A program made the translations under genes and the position numbers. Shown piece after piece: positions 44,994 to 55,921 of a stretch of DNA of 64,000 bases. Position 1 is the stretch's first letter, and every line of letters starts with the position of its first letter. This stretch comes from Platanthera guangdongensis (Eukaryota; Streptophyta; Magnoliopsida; Asparagales; Orchidaceae). The DNA is taken from positions 186,748,375-186,812,374 of the forward strand of contig CM077150.1 in the NCBI GenBank assembly GCA_039583875.1. Reading direction: 5' to 3'. A model generated the notes under the pieces. It was not told where the DNA came from. It made no database searches and saw nothing but the letters and a program-made list of their open reading frames with translations.

Positions 44994-45969
44994 CAGGTTC
45001 AGCGATATTCATTATTTCCGAAGTTGCTAAATCCATGACATGTAGATCTTTAAATTTAGAAATGTTCTAAAATGCCCAAATCTATTCTTGGATCCTAACC
45101 AAGAACGCATGTGATTTCTTTGTTTATTTCCTTGTTACTCCTTAACAGTAACCATCCCTCTTGCTGGTTTGTGAAACCAAGTGCGTTAGATTTTGAATCT
45201 CACATAGAGAGACAAGCTTGTCTACTGTGTAAGTGGAGTTTGTGTTTCTCATGTCCAGTGCATGTAGATCTGAAGATTTAAAAGTGTTCTAAAGTTTCAG
45301 ATTTAGCCTAGTTCATCAAGTATTGATGATTTTCTTGTGCACATCCGGGATGCATTTGGATTCTGATTATTGTTGTTTTATTTTATGGATGTGCACAATA
45401 GTTAATAGTTAACCATGATTAAGTGTTAATTAATTATTTAAAAATCCATTAAGTAATATTAAGTATTCAGATGGCTTCCGATGGATGACATTCTTCCTGC
45501 CTCGATTGATGAAGTGTGGGCTTGCCAAAGCAAGATGCATTAATCTATCTTGGTAAGGGTGCGAGCGGATAATTGTGATATCCCACTGTCGACATCAGGT
45601 TAAACTTAACTGGATGATCTCAAAGGTTGAGTGCCCAGAGGCATAGGGTTGGCATGCACCATATGATGGATGCGAATAAAGAGTTATTCACTAGCCATAC
45701 ACGAGTTGCATTGTGATGCAATTGGCAAGCATTGCCTACCTAAATAACTGCATTGTGAGAGAAAAGCTAAAGCTGACTCATAGTGTTAGTGAAATATGGA
45801 TCTTGTCCACTAAGAGAGTAACTCGTATATAATCTCCGAATTGATATTGAAGGTTATCAGTTTGATAAAAATAGTGGTAGTTGTTTTGATTAAAGTCCTA
45901 ATTGAATTGATAAAATACATTCTGAAATGTAGTACTAATTTTTCTCTGTTGAATCCTTGTAGAATTTCC
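44994..45969 (+). other. Leader of H, nothing recognised
   Basis: AT-rich untranslated leader between PBS and gag. No conserved motif seen. Confidence 0.5.
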
Positions 45970-46386
45970 ATGGCAGGTGGATCTCACTCCAACCTATCCC
46001 TCAGAGCCATCCTTGAGAAGGAGAAACTAAGTGGGACGAACTACTTAGACTGGTACAGGAGCTTGAGATTTATTCTCAGGCAAGAACGCAAGCTCCTATT
46101 TTGGAAGAGGAATCCCCTGAATAGCCTGTCGGGGATGTGTACCGATCTGATAAGGATGCTTATAAAAAGTATCTTGATGACTCCTTAGATGTCGAATGCC
46201 TCATTCTGGCAACCATGAACTCTGAGCTCCAAAAGCAACATGAGAACATAGGTTGCAAGGAAATTGATGAGCATCTCAAGAAAATGTTTCAAGAGCAAGC
46301 TCGTCAAGAGAGGTTTGACGTCAATACGACGTTGTTCCAGTGTAAGATGGGAGCTCGAGATCTAGTAGGGAATCATATACTCAAGA
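45970..46386 (+). pseudogene. gag: gag of H, left part
   Basis: MAGGSHSNLSLRAILEKEKL, then SGTNYLDWYRSLRFILRQER, a copia gag start. A frameshift near 46095 moves to the frame DKDAYKKYLDDSLDVECLIL, EIDEHLKKMFQEQARQERFD. It stops at the insertion of I within NHILK|M. Confidence 0.85.
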
Positions 46387-46499
46387 TGTAACGTCCCGAT
46401 TCACGCTAGGCCCCCGTGTGAGTTTTGAGTCAGGAGGGCAGGCTTGAGTTCAGGAAAGTTGAGGAAAAAGGGTGGCACTTGTGCTCTGAAGAAGTTAGT

Positions 46500-46960
46500 C
46501 CAGAGCAAGTTACACGCCCTGGGTCATGGGCGTGACCCAGGGGCGTGACTAAGGTACTCGAGTAACTAAAACGGTTACTCGAGTAGTTTACAAATTACTC
46601 GTGTAAATTGGGTGACACGCCCAGGGTCACGGGCGTGACCCAGGGGCGTGACTAAGGTACTCGAGTAACTGCTGAGGTTACTCGAGTAGTTTTTCAAAGT
46701 ACTCGGGTAAATTGGGTTACATGGCCTGGGTCACGGGCGTGACCCAGGGGCGTGACTGTCGGTACTCGAGAAGCTACCGAGGCTACTCGAGTAGTTTTCA
46801 AATATCTCGAGTAAATGGGGTTACACACCCTGGGTCACGGGCGTGACCCAGGGGCGTGACTTAAGATACTCGAGTAGGTGCTTAAGGTACTCGATTAGGT
46901 GGTTGGTTCTCGAGTGAGGGGGTTACACGCCCCATGTCACGGGCGTGACCAAGGGCGTGA
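46500..46960 (+). repeat. Compound palindrome array in solo LTR I
   Basis: Four to five units of about 110 bp, each with TCACGGGCGTGACC, a second GGGCGTGAC, then one or more TACTCGAGTA. It combines the two motif types found separately in B and in A, E and J. Confidence 0.85.
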
Positions 46961-47072
46961 CCAGGACATGTTCCGCCATGTCGAGTATTGAATCGGCATT
47001 GTAACCGCTAGAAACGCTCCTCTTGAGCGGGACACGGGTAAGGACACAGGCGTGTACCTACCCGTGTCGCAT

Positions 47073-47084
47073 TATATATAAAAG
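47073..47084 (+). promoter_or_regulatory. TATA box of solo LTR I
   Basis: TATATATAAAAG, about 130 bp upstream of the first AUG at 47216. Confidence 0.65.
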
Positions 47085-47215
47085 GGAGCAGTGGGAAAAA
47101 ACCCTAGCAATTCACTCTTCTTCCCAGCCGTAATTTTCTAAGAGAAGTCCTGTGGGAAGGGAGTTTGCTGGAGGAAGATCTAGAGAAGAGATCCGCCAAC
47201 GCCGCGAAGGAGAGG

Positions 47216-47272
47216 ATGCCGCCGCGAAGAATCACCAGATCTATGGCCGGAAATGGCACCGCTAGAACCGAG
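47216..47272 (+). CDS. Putative LTR-encoded first exon (I)
   Basis: First AUG after the TATA box; 19 codons MPPRRITRSMAGNGTARTE ending GAG|GTGAGT, a strong donor, phase 0. No gag remains next to it. It can join the LTR acceptor CTTTTTAG|GAG at 49359 in frame, giving a further 23 codons (EVTTQVEQPQTTQQDRPG...) and a stop. Confidence 0.55.
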
Positions 47273-47559
47273 GTGAGTTTCCTACCCTCTCCCTTGGTGC
47301 TAGATCTATAGTTATTTTCCTAGGCGAGACATCGACTCAAGAGAGTCTTGATGGTGAGGAGGAGTTTTCTAGGAATGGCCATGCTAGGACTTGTGTCTTA
47401 GGTTTTAGATCCCTTCAACCACTCCCTTCTTCAATGTGATGATAAGGGATGGTTTCGTGAAGGGTATTGGCCTCTTGAGGTTGAATAAGGGAGGAGGTTT
47501 TCTGGAATGATTTGGGAAGATCGCCTTGGGGAGGAAGATGAACCGATGCCGTTCATTCC

Positions 47560-47895
47560 GCCTTAAGATGCGTGCAGAATCTGTATTCTGCACGCAGCGA
47601 ACTTCGTGGCCATTTTTAAGTGTGATATGGCCAGATCTGGGCTTTCGGCTAAACACGAAAGTTGAATCCCTTGAAACTACCTTTCCAATGAGTAGCTGTA
47701 CGACTTCAGGCGAAGTCTGTAGCCACGGGAAAGTTTGAACGAATTTGATGTTCGGCAAATCCTGCATGCAGAAATTGTGTTCTGTACACAGTGGACTTCG
47801 GGTCCGATTTCAAATAGGATAATATCAAATCTGTGTTGAGGTCTGAATATGAAAGTTGTAGTCCATGGAAATACCTTTCCATCGAGGGGTTACAC
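47560..47895 (+). repeat. Two diverged copies of a roughly 190-bp unit in I
   Basis: Copies near 47570 and 47760 share GCAGAATCTGTATTCTGCACGC-like and GAAAGTTG...CCTTTCCA phrases. Lies in the leader intron. Confidence 0.55.
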
Positions 47896-48359
47896 GTCAT
47901 CACCGGATTCTTGAAGCTTCGGGAATCTCCGGTTTAAGTCGCTGTCCAGATTATTCCTGCACTTAAAAATCTGGGTTTATAACATATGGATTTGGATTCG
48001 ATGAAATTAATATCGCAGGTAATCCTGAGGCTTGGATAAACTCTTATGAATAATTAATTTAGTTGTATAATTGACGAAGATTATTAATCGGATTCCATGT
48101 GATCGAATTGTAAGTTAGTCTACTTGAATGATTTGGCTTGTTAGAAGTTAGTTAGATCGTTATACATGTGCATCTTGATATAATAGGTTGAAATCACTTG
48201 AAATGACATATAGAAGGATAACTCATGGCCATGTAAATGTTGAATAGCGGATTGAATTTGGTAGTCCAATACTAGAGCGTCGTCTCCCTATGGGTAGTGT
48301 TATGGAAGTTTGAAGGTGCGGTGTTGACCGTCACTAGTTGGGAAATCTGGAAATGTGTA

Positions 48360-48765
48360 TAGTTGGACGATTGGGCTGTGTCCTCGGTATTCATGTCCCG
48401 GGGCCCCTTCCATGCCGGTGGATGGTTGGTCTTAGTCCTCGTGCTTTCTCCGAGGCTCCTTCCATGCCACAGTGTTGTGGAATTGCATGCGGGGTGAGTC
48501 GACACGCGGTGCCGTAATCCTGGGTTAAGGATAGTGTGGTCGGTCTACGGGCTCACCAGTCGTCACACCGACGGGAGTTGACAGTTAGACTTTGGGCGGT
48601 TGGGCTTGGTCCTCGGTGTTCAAGTCCCGGGGCTCCTTCCGTGCCAGGTGAATGGTTGGGCTTGGTCCTCGTGCTCACTCCGAGGCTCCTTCCGGGTCAC
48701 ACAAGGTCAGTTTGGGGCTTGGTCCTCGGTGCACATCTACCCGAGGCTCCCGCTGGGCCATAGTA
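48360..48765 (+). repeat. GTCCTCGG...CCTTCC repeats in I
   Basis: Five imperfect units reading GGGCTTGGTCCTCGGTGTTCA, then CCGAGGCTCCTTCC, in a larger duplication of about 230 bp. No coding role seen. Confidence 0.65.
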
Positions 48766-48915
48766 CGCATGGGCTCTGTTATTGTGTTCTTAGAGTTGAG
48801 ACGTACGGAGGCCTAGGTGAAGTAGTGTGGATACCCACCTAGTTGTAGAGACGCCCGCTATACTGTCACCGCCTGGCCACGACGGCTGATGCCTGAGAGG
48901 TTAGCTACCTGCTCG

Positions 48916-48948
48916 AAAAGTGGGAACTAATGGTCTATGTCGACATAG
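48916..48948 (+). ncRNA. Conserved palindrome with 19-nt flank in I
   Basis: AAAAGTGGGAACTAATGGT then the palindrome CTATGTCGACATAG. The F counterpart keeps the flank but pairs different bases. Confidence 0.5.
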
Positions 48949-49023
48949 CTGTTGCATGCGTGTGAGTATGGGTGAGTCATTACATAGCATACATATCATT
49001 TCATATCATTTCACAACAAGATC

Positions 49024-49063
49024 CTCATCGTATAAGTTTTTATGGGCACTCTTATGCGATGAG
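49024..49063 (+). ncRNA. Conserved stem-loop 1 in solo LTR I
   Basis: 13-bp stem CTCATCGTATAAG / CTTATGCGATGAG (one U-G pair), 14-nt loop TTTTTATGGGCACT; preceded by GATC and followed by TTACTT. Confidence 0.6.
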
Positions 49064-49083
49064 TTACTTTATGCAAACCGATC

Positions 49084-49123
49084 CTTAACTTATAAGCTTG
49101 TATGAGCATCCTTATAAGTTAAG
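49084..49123 (+). ncRNA. Conserved stem-loop 2 in solo LTR I
   Basis: 13-bp perfect stem CTTAACTTATAAG / CTTATAAGTTAAG, 14-nt loop CTTGTATGAGCATC; GATC before, TTACTT after. It repeats the first at a 60-bp period with a different stem. Confidence 0.6.
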
Positions 49124-49770
49124 TTACTTACCTGCTGTAGATCTCCTTACACCTGTTGTTATACATTGTTAGCTTTGTAGAACTGCTAGATTATATATTT
49201 ATACTCATGTACCATGCCACCTGCTTGTACCACTCTTATACTTAATGTTTATTGTTCTCTTGTTTCCTTTTTCCCGCCCGGTGCCGAGGAGTCGCCGGGG
49301 GAGCGGATGTGAAACCACTTAGTCGTTTCGACTAACGGTTGCTACGTCTTCCTTTTTAGGAGGTCACGACGCAGGTAGAGCAGCCGCAGACTACGCAGCA
49401 GGACAGGCCAGGACGACAGAGCTTGAAGTGACGGTACCGTCGATACCGTCGGTTACTGATGTTAGTATTTTGATACTATGATGTAGCCCGTTTGGGCAAT
49501 GATTAGCTGTACTCTGATATATTGTAGAAGCATGTTTAGCTTCTAATTATTGATGTATTTGGACATTATATGCTTAGTGTGGATTTTTTACTTCTTGCTT
49601 ATTTATTTGGTTAGGTTGGCATGTTATAATGATATTGTTATAGCCGGCGGAATAGGCGTCTTCTGGTACAGGTTAGCCCGTGTGCTAATGATACCACAAG
49701 GCGGCTGTTCCGGGCATAAGACTCCCCCTTCGTGCCGTGTTTTGGAATCCGGGAGGGGGGGGGTCTTACA

Positions 49771-50251
49771 CAAGATGATTGGGTATATAGAGAATCTTGT
49801 GAGACTAGGCTTCCCTCTAGGCCAAGAGTTGGCCACAGACTTGATCCTACAATCATTGCCGGATAGTTATGAGCCGTTCGACTTTAACTATAACATGAAT
49901 GAAATAGACAAGACACTGCCTGAGCTCTTAGGCATGTTAAGAACAGTCAAAATTAATATGAAGAAGGACAAGCCTGCTAGCCCCATACTGATGGTGCATA
50001 AAGGAAAGGGAAAGGCCAAGGGCTTCAAGAATACAAAGGTAGGACCAAAGTCATCTCTTGAGCCCAAGTCTTTAGTACTGGAAAAGAAATGCTTTATGAA
50101 AGAAGGGAAATGCCACCACCGTGGCAAGGCTGGTCATTGGAGGAGGAACTGTCCTTCTTATATTGAGGGTCTACAAAAGATGAAGGGAGGTATGACTTTT
50201 ACTTCAAGTATTTATGTTATAGAGATAAACCTATCTGTTCCTTCATCCTAG
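49771..50251 (+). pseudogene. gag: gag of H, right part, with mutated zinc knuckle
   Basis: Resumes KMIGYIENLVRLGFPLGQ, then DLILQSLPDSYEPFDFNYNM and DKTLPELLGMLRT, standard copia gag. The knuckle reads CHHRGKAGHWRRNC: the second Cys of C-X2-C-X4-H-X4-C is lost. A TAG ends it at 50251; the same frame continues into the protease. Confidence 0.85.
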
Positions 50252-53200
50252 GTATTGGATACCAGATGTGGTTCTCACATTTGTATAAATATGCAGTAAC
50301 TGGGAAGGAGATGATTGCTGAGTAAAGGGGATGTGGACCTACGTGTTGGCAATGGAGCAAGAGTTACTGCTGTCACCGTGGGTGTTTACCATCTTTCTTT
50401 TCTCAATGGTCTTGTAATAGAACTAGATAATTGTTATTATGCTCCTTCTATAACTAGAAACATTATATTTATTTCATGTTTCGACATGATTGGATTTTCT
50501 TTTATTATTAACAATAATTATTGTTCTATATTTAAGAATGATGTTAGTTATGGTAAAGCCCAAATGATTAATGGTTTATATGTTTTGAAGTTAGAACATC
50601 AGATCTATAATATAGAAAATACTAAAATACTAAAAACGAATAACTCAGACCCTACGTACCTTTGGCATTATCGTTTGGGTCATATAAATGAGAAACGCAT
50701 ATCCATGCTCTATAGAGATGGACTACTAGACTCATTTGATTATGAATCATTTGAGAGATGCGAGTCTTATTTGTTAGGCAAGATGACTAAGGTCCTTTCA
50801 CTGGTTTCAATTAGAGGGCTGATGATCTCTTAGGTATAGTACATAGTTATGTATGTGGACCCATGAGTTTTATGGCTAGAGGCGGGTAATTCTACTTTGT
50901 TACATTTACTGATGACTTCAGTAGATACAGATACATGTATCTTGTGAAGTGCAAATCTGAGACCTTTGAAAAGTTCAAAAAGTTTTAGAAAAAAGTAGAG
51001 AATCAATTGAGTAAGAAGGTTAAAGCACTCCGATCTGATCGATGTGGCGAATACCTAAGTCATGAGTTTCATGATAATCTGAAAGAGTGTGGTATTGTAT
51101 CACTGATCACTCCACTTAGAACACCACAACATAATGGTGTGTCTGAGTGGAGGAATTATACTCAGTTAGATATGGTACGGTCGATGATGAGTCATGTAGA
51201 TGTGCCTGTTTCCTTTTGGAGTTTTGATCTAGAAACTGCAGCTTATACACTAAATCATGCTCCAATGAAAGCGGTTCTGAAGACACCATATGAGATATGG
51301 ATTAGGAAGCGTCCTAGTATGTCGTCTATTCAGGTTTGAGGCTGTGAGGCATACGTGAGATGTCAAATGCCTGACAAGCTGGAACCCAAATCAGATAAGT
51401 GTTATCTTGTGGGGTATCCTAAGGAAACTAAAGGGTGCTGTTTCTACCTACCGTCTGAGTGCAAAGTGTTTGTCATGAGGACTGGTGTCTTTCTTGAGAA
51501 AGAGTTCTTAAGTAGAAAGACTACTAGGGTAGAACTTGAAGAAGTTCAAGAACCACAAATTGTGAATGAACCGGGATTGGAACTTGAGGTAGGACTATAA
51601 GTTGTTGTAGATGGAGAGCCTGCTCAGGAAACACAAGTTCCACATAGATCTGGTAGACCAAGGTTTGATTCGGAGAGATATGGATTTCTCCTATCTCAAA
51701 TAGGTAATGTGTTGCTTATGGATCATAGTGATGAGCCTGTAACCTACCAAGAGGCTATGAGTGGACCGGACTCCAAGAAGTGGCTTAAGGCCATGAAATT
51801 TGAAATGGACCCCGTGTATGAAAACCAAGTTTTGACCTTGGTGGAACTACCTGAAGGGGTACGATCCATAGGGTGCAAGTGTGTCTTCAAGAATAAGACT
51901 GACCTGGATGGAAATGTATAGACATTAAAAGGGCGACTGGTGGCTAAAGGTTTCAAGCAAATTCATGATATTGACTATGATGAAACTTTTTTCCCTATTA
52001 CCATGGTTAAGTCCATCAGAATTGTAATTGCTATTGCTGCGTATTATGACTATGAGATCTGGCAGATGGATGTCAAAAAGGCTTTCCTAAATGGAAACCT
52101 CCTTGAGGAAGTGTATATGACACAACCCTAGGGTTTTGTATCTCCAAGTGATGCCACTAAAATATGCAAGCTGCAAAGATTCATTTATGGATCAAAACAA
52201 GCTTCTCGAAGTTGAAATGTTCATTTTGTTGAAAATATCAAAGAGTTTGGTTTTATCAAGAATGAGGATGAACCGTGTGTTGACAAGAGGATTATGAGGA
52301 GCATTGTTGTCTTCCTGATATTGTATGTAGATGACATACTGCTGATCATGAATAACAAACCGACTCTATAAGTTGTTAAGAACAACCTAGGGAACTGCTT
52401 TTCTTTGAAAGACTTGGGCGAGGCAACTTATATACTCAGTATTAAAATCTATAAAGATAGATCAAAGAAGTTGCTGGGTTTGACCAAAAGTACATACGTT
52501 GATAAGGTGTTGAAGCAGTTCAACATGCTTGAGTATAAGAAAGGATTCTTACCCATGTCTCATGGTGTGAGTCTTTCTAAGGACCAGTGTCCTAAGTCTT
52601 GTGAAGATAAGTACCGCATGAAGTTGATTCCATATGCTTTGATAATTGGGTCAATCATGTATGCAATGATATGTACTCGACCCGATGTCTCTTATGCCTT
52701 GAGAATGACTAGCAGGTATCAGTCTGATCCCTATGATGGTCACTGTATAGCCTTTAAGAACATCCTAAAGTACTTGCGAAGGACTAATGATACATTCTTG
52801 GTGTTTGGAGGAGAGAAAGAACTCGTTGTAAAGGGTTATACGGATGCTATCTTCCAAACTGATAGGGACGACTCATGTCTCAGTCAGGGTTCATATTTTG
52901 CCTAAATGGAGGTGTTATTAGCTGGATGAGTTCCAAGCAGGAGACTTGCTGATTTTACAACTGAGGCCGAGTATATCGCTGAAGCAAATGCACCGAATTA
53001 GGCTGTATGGATTAGGAAATTCATCGGATAGTTAGATATAGTTCCTAGCATTGTTCTTCCCGTAGTTCTCTACTATGACAACAAGGTGCAATTGCACTTG
53101 CTTCGGAACCTAGATCTCGTCAGCGCTCCAAGCATATACTTCGGAGGTTCCATCTTACTTGAGAGATTGCCCATCGAGGAGATGGCATTTGTAGAGTGCC

Positions 53201-53307
53201 GATTGAAGAAAATATTACAGATCCAATGACAAAGCCTCTAGCGCAGAGGAATTATGATGGCCATGTTAGCTCTATGGGTATACAATACCTTAATGATCAA
53301 CCCTAGC
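50252..53307 (+). pseudogene. pol: pol of H (copia type), many stops
   Basis: Order: protease VLDTRCGSHIC (catalytic DTG changed to DTR); pre-integrase zinc region LWHYRLGHINEKRISML...CESYLLGKMTK (near 50660-50790); integrase with TFTDDFSRYRYMYLVK, LRSDRCGEY and RTPQHNGVSEWRN; RT starting DSKKWLKAMKFEMD, with GRLVAKGFKQIHDIDYDETF, QMDVKKAFLNG and catalytic YVDD at 52324-52335; RNase H with SIMYAMICTRPDVSYAL, VVKGYTDAIFQTDRDD and a frameshifted end (ITDPMTKPLAQRNYD). About ten nonsense changes. Dead copy. Confidence 0.9.
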
Positions 53308-53597
53308 AGGAGTCTTGTGGATTGTTTGTTTGTTGACTGTAATAATTCATTTGATGAATATAGTACTGTATACATTTCATTTATATATTTTGGCAAATTC
53401 TTTTATTTGTAAATTTATTTCTATTGTGATAGAGTAATTTAAAATAATAAATTCCCTTAAAATGTTTGCTTCCATAGAAGTCAAGTGGAGACTTGAATGT
53501 GAGAGCCTATGTTATTAGAAGCTTCATTCTTAAATGGTCCCTGGTCGAGTGTCATCTTAGAAGCTAAGGGCGATGATGACACATTAAGACTAGCATG
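53308..53597 (+). other. 3' untranslated part of H, interrupted by J
   Basis: AT-rich, no coding frame. It is unlike the start of H's LTR, so J inserted before that LTR. The polypurine tract of H was not found and is probably deleted. Confidence 0.5.
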
Positions 53598-55697
53598 TGT
53601 AATGGCCCGAAACTTAAAAGAGGGACGGGTAGCATTTTCAGCCAAGTTTGGGACTTGGTAGGGGTCACACGGCCTGGGACATGCCGTGTACCAGGGCGCC
53701 GTGTCCTCGGGCCGTGTCGTGCTCGGGTTCGACGATCTGGCCATGTGGTCGACGAAAATGCAGTCGACAATCGTCGAGACAGTGAACACGACCTGAGACA
53801 CGGGCGTGTCCCAGGCCGTGTCCTGCTCGGGCTGTTAGCCGACATGTTGGGGGAGGAATATGGCCTGGATCCCATGCATGTTCGGGTTTGACACGGGCGT
53901 GTCAAAATTGATACGGACGTGTCGAATACCCATGTTCTCTTAGGGATGGTTTTGGTCCCGTGTCGATGGGGGAACACACCCCGCAACACAAGAGTGTACT
54001 GATTGACACGGGCGTGTCAGGTGTGACATGACACGGGCGTGTCGAGAGCCCGTGTCCAGGTCTGGACGCAACAGTTTCGGCATCGATTGAGGCACACGAC
54101 CTTGGACACGGGCGTGTCACAAGTCGTGTTCTGCACAGGAAATTGATTTTAAGTGCGAATCGTGGTCGCCCGTTTCCTTCTTTTGGGATCCAAGGGCCCT
54201 GATTGGTCCTGACAATGTTTAATCCGGGAATAGGGATTGAAACCCTCATTCTACTTCAGGCTTTCTCTTTCTAAAGCTTTAAAGAGGGGGGAGAGCAAGG
54301 AAGAAGGAGGAGGTGAGTTCTGGCCGCCGGTGGAGCTTTGGATCCCCAAATCACAAGCCGAGTTCGGATCTATGGAGGCGAGGCCGTTGCAGTGCTTTTC
54401 ATCCATCTAGATCTTCGTGGAGCCAAAGAGAAATGCTAGGGTAACGATTCTCACCTTGGACAAGTGAAGTCCTCATTCCTTTTGCATAGGAAGCCTGCTC
54501 TCGCGAGTATGCAGTGAGTGTGAGGTGTTCCTTCGGGTAGACATGAATAGTTCCTGTTGTTTTGCATGTAGAGTCCGCAATCGAGAAACGAACATAGGCA
54601 TGGTGTGTGAAGCCTACCCAGACAAGTTGGTTTGGATCGGTGATGTTGCATTGCATGAATGGCCGGAGAAGACTCCGCGCCGATGGTTGTTTTTTGGGTT
54701 TTCTATGCGGTAAATTGCAACAACGAACCTTGGGGACTAACTCCGAGGGGAACCCGGAAAACTGGGCAGTTGCGTGATTCTGCCAACATGGTGGCCTGGG
54801 AGCCAACTTGCACATAACTGGGTTATGTAAAGTGTTTGATCGAATTGGGACTCGGGGAAGCTTGACCAGTGCAGATGGCTTAAATTGATGTTGCGGTGTG
54901 AGCAACGGGTTAGGCGGAACCGTACCTGCTCTATATCATTCGGTTAGAGAGACCTAAGGTACATGGTACTCACCATTGGCATAGATGGAGGGTCTTGGGC
55001 TTAGGCCGAAAAGAACATAATGCTCACGAGATTTGCATCCAAGGGGCGGTGTGAGACTGCGGATTTTGACCGGGTTCACCAGGAATGTGCCCTGAGAGCA
55101 CGGGGTGTGTGGTCGTGCGAGCCTACGCCTATGATGATGTTTAATTTCACTACTGTTAAGCTATGCTAATAAAGTGCAGGGAAGTAGCATTGCCGCCTTG
55201 AGTTTAGGGGCGGGGTCATTATAATTTGGTCAGCTTTAGCTGACCGTTGCTTTTGTTTGCCACCGTTTCAGTGGATTGTTGCTTGTAGGTGCTGCAGAGC
55301 CTAGTGGCAAATAAAGGGAAAAAACCCCTTGTTGCTGAGCCGGCCCTTGAAGGCCTTTATATGAATGTTTACTTTTATTCTCATGTGTGACAGACCCGCA
55401 TGCCGAGGTTTGGAAGAGATTATTTGTATAAATAAACTCTTGTAAGGTCATAAGGCCAAGTACTTATGTATTAGTACATTCATTCCATTTGGGTTTTTGT
55501 TAGTGGACATTCGTGCTGTTGCTGGGTTCTTATTTTGCAACATTTAAAATGCTTCCACTAGAATGTACTCTGTGTAGGACATTGGTTATTGGAAGGATGG
55601 TTTCATTGCGTAACCCTTCGTTCTGTATGTGGTATATGGCGTCGGGCCCCGGCCGGACCTACTCCTATATGCTATGCGACAGATAGGAGGTGTTACA
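53598..55697 (+). repeat. 5' LTR of J (2,100 bp)
   Basis: TGTAATGGCCC...GGAGGTGTTACA. Holds GACACGGGCGTGTC palindromes (about 53660-54130) and a first exon whose ATG is changed to GTG (54417). LTR-internal acceptor TTGCTTGTAG at 55288. Confidence 0.9.
54417..54440 (+). pseudogene. First exon in the 5' LTR of J, start codon lost
   Basis: GTG GAG CCA AAG AGA AAT GCT AGG|GTAACG. The 3' LTR copy (61395-61418) reads MAPKRNAR with ATG. If the exon model is right, this 5' copy no longer starts gag. Confidence 0.45.
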
Positions 55698-55700
55698 ATT

Positions 55701-55712
55701 TGGTATCAGACT
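55701..55712 (+). promoter_or_regulatory. Primer-binding site of J
   Basis: TGGTATCAGACT, 3 bp after the LTR. Confidence 0.8.
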
Positions 55713-55921
55713 ACCGGTTTCGGTCAACTTAAATGAATTCGTGGACGAATTCTTTTAAGGGGTGATGAGCATATGTGTGTGCGTCATCGTTATAACATAA
55801 AAAGAATTCATGAATGTCCACTTAGGAATGAAAATACAAATGTTTGGGGAATTTGCGTGTTCCTATAATTGCTTTTTGCAATATTGTTTGGTCGCTTAAT
55901 GGTGTTTTTGTACGACTATAG

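Larger units (their letters stand above)
46387..49770 (+). mobile_element. Element I: solo LTR of a Tekay-like family (3,384 bp)
   Basis: TGTAACGTCCC...GGGTCTTACA with TSD CAAGA at 46382-46386 and 49771-49775; no internal region or second LTR, so it is a solo LTR left by recombination between LTRs. It shares stem-loops, palindrome flank and first-exon layout with the LTR of F, so they are related families. Confidence 0.9.

Noticed and set aside
48272..48842. ORFs in solo LTR I resembling short proteins
   Set aside because: They translate the GTCCTCGG repeats; no conserved domain.
53481..54249. Minus-strand ORFs over the LTRs of J (also 60493-61227)
   Set aside because: Products of palindromic repeat sequence in the LTR; present wherever that repeat is.
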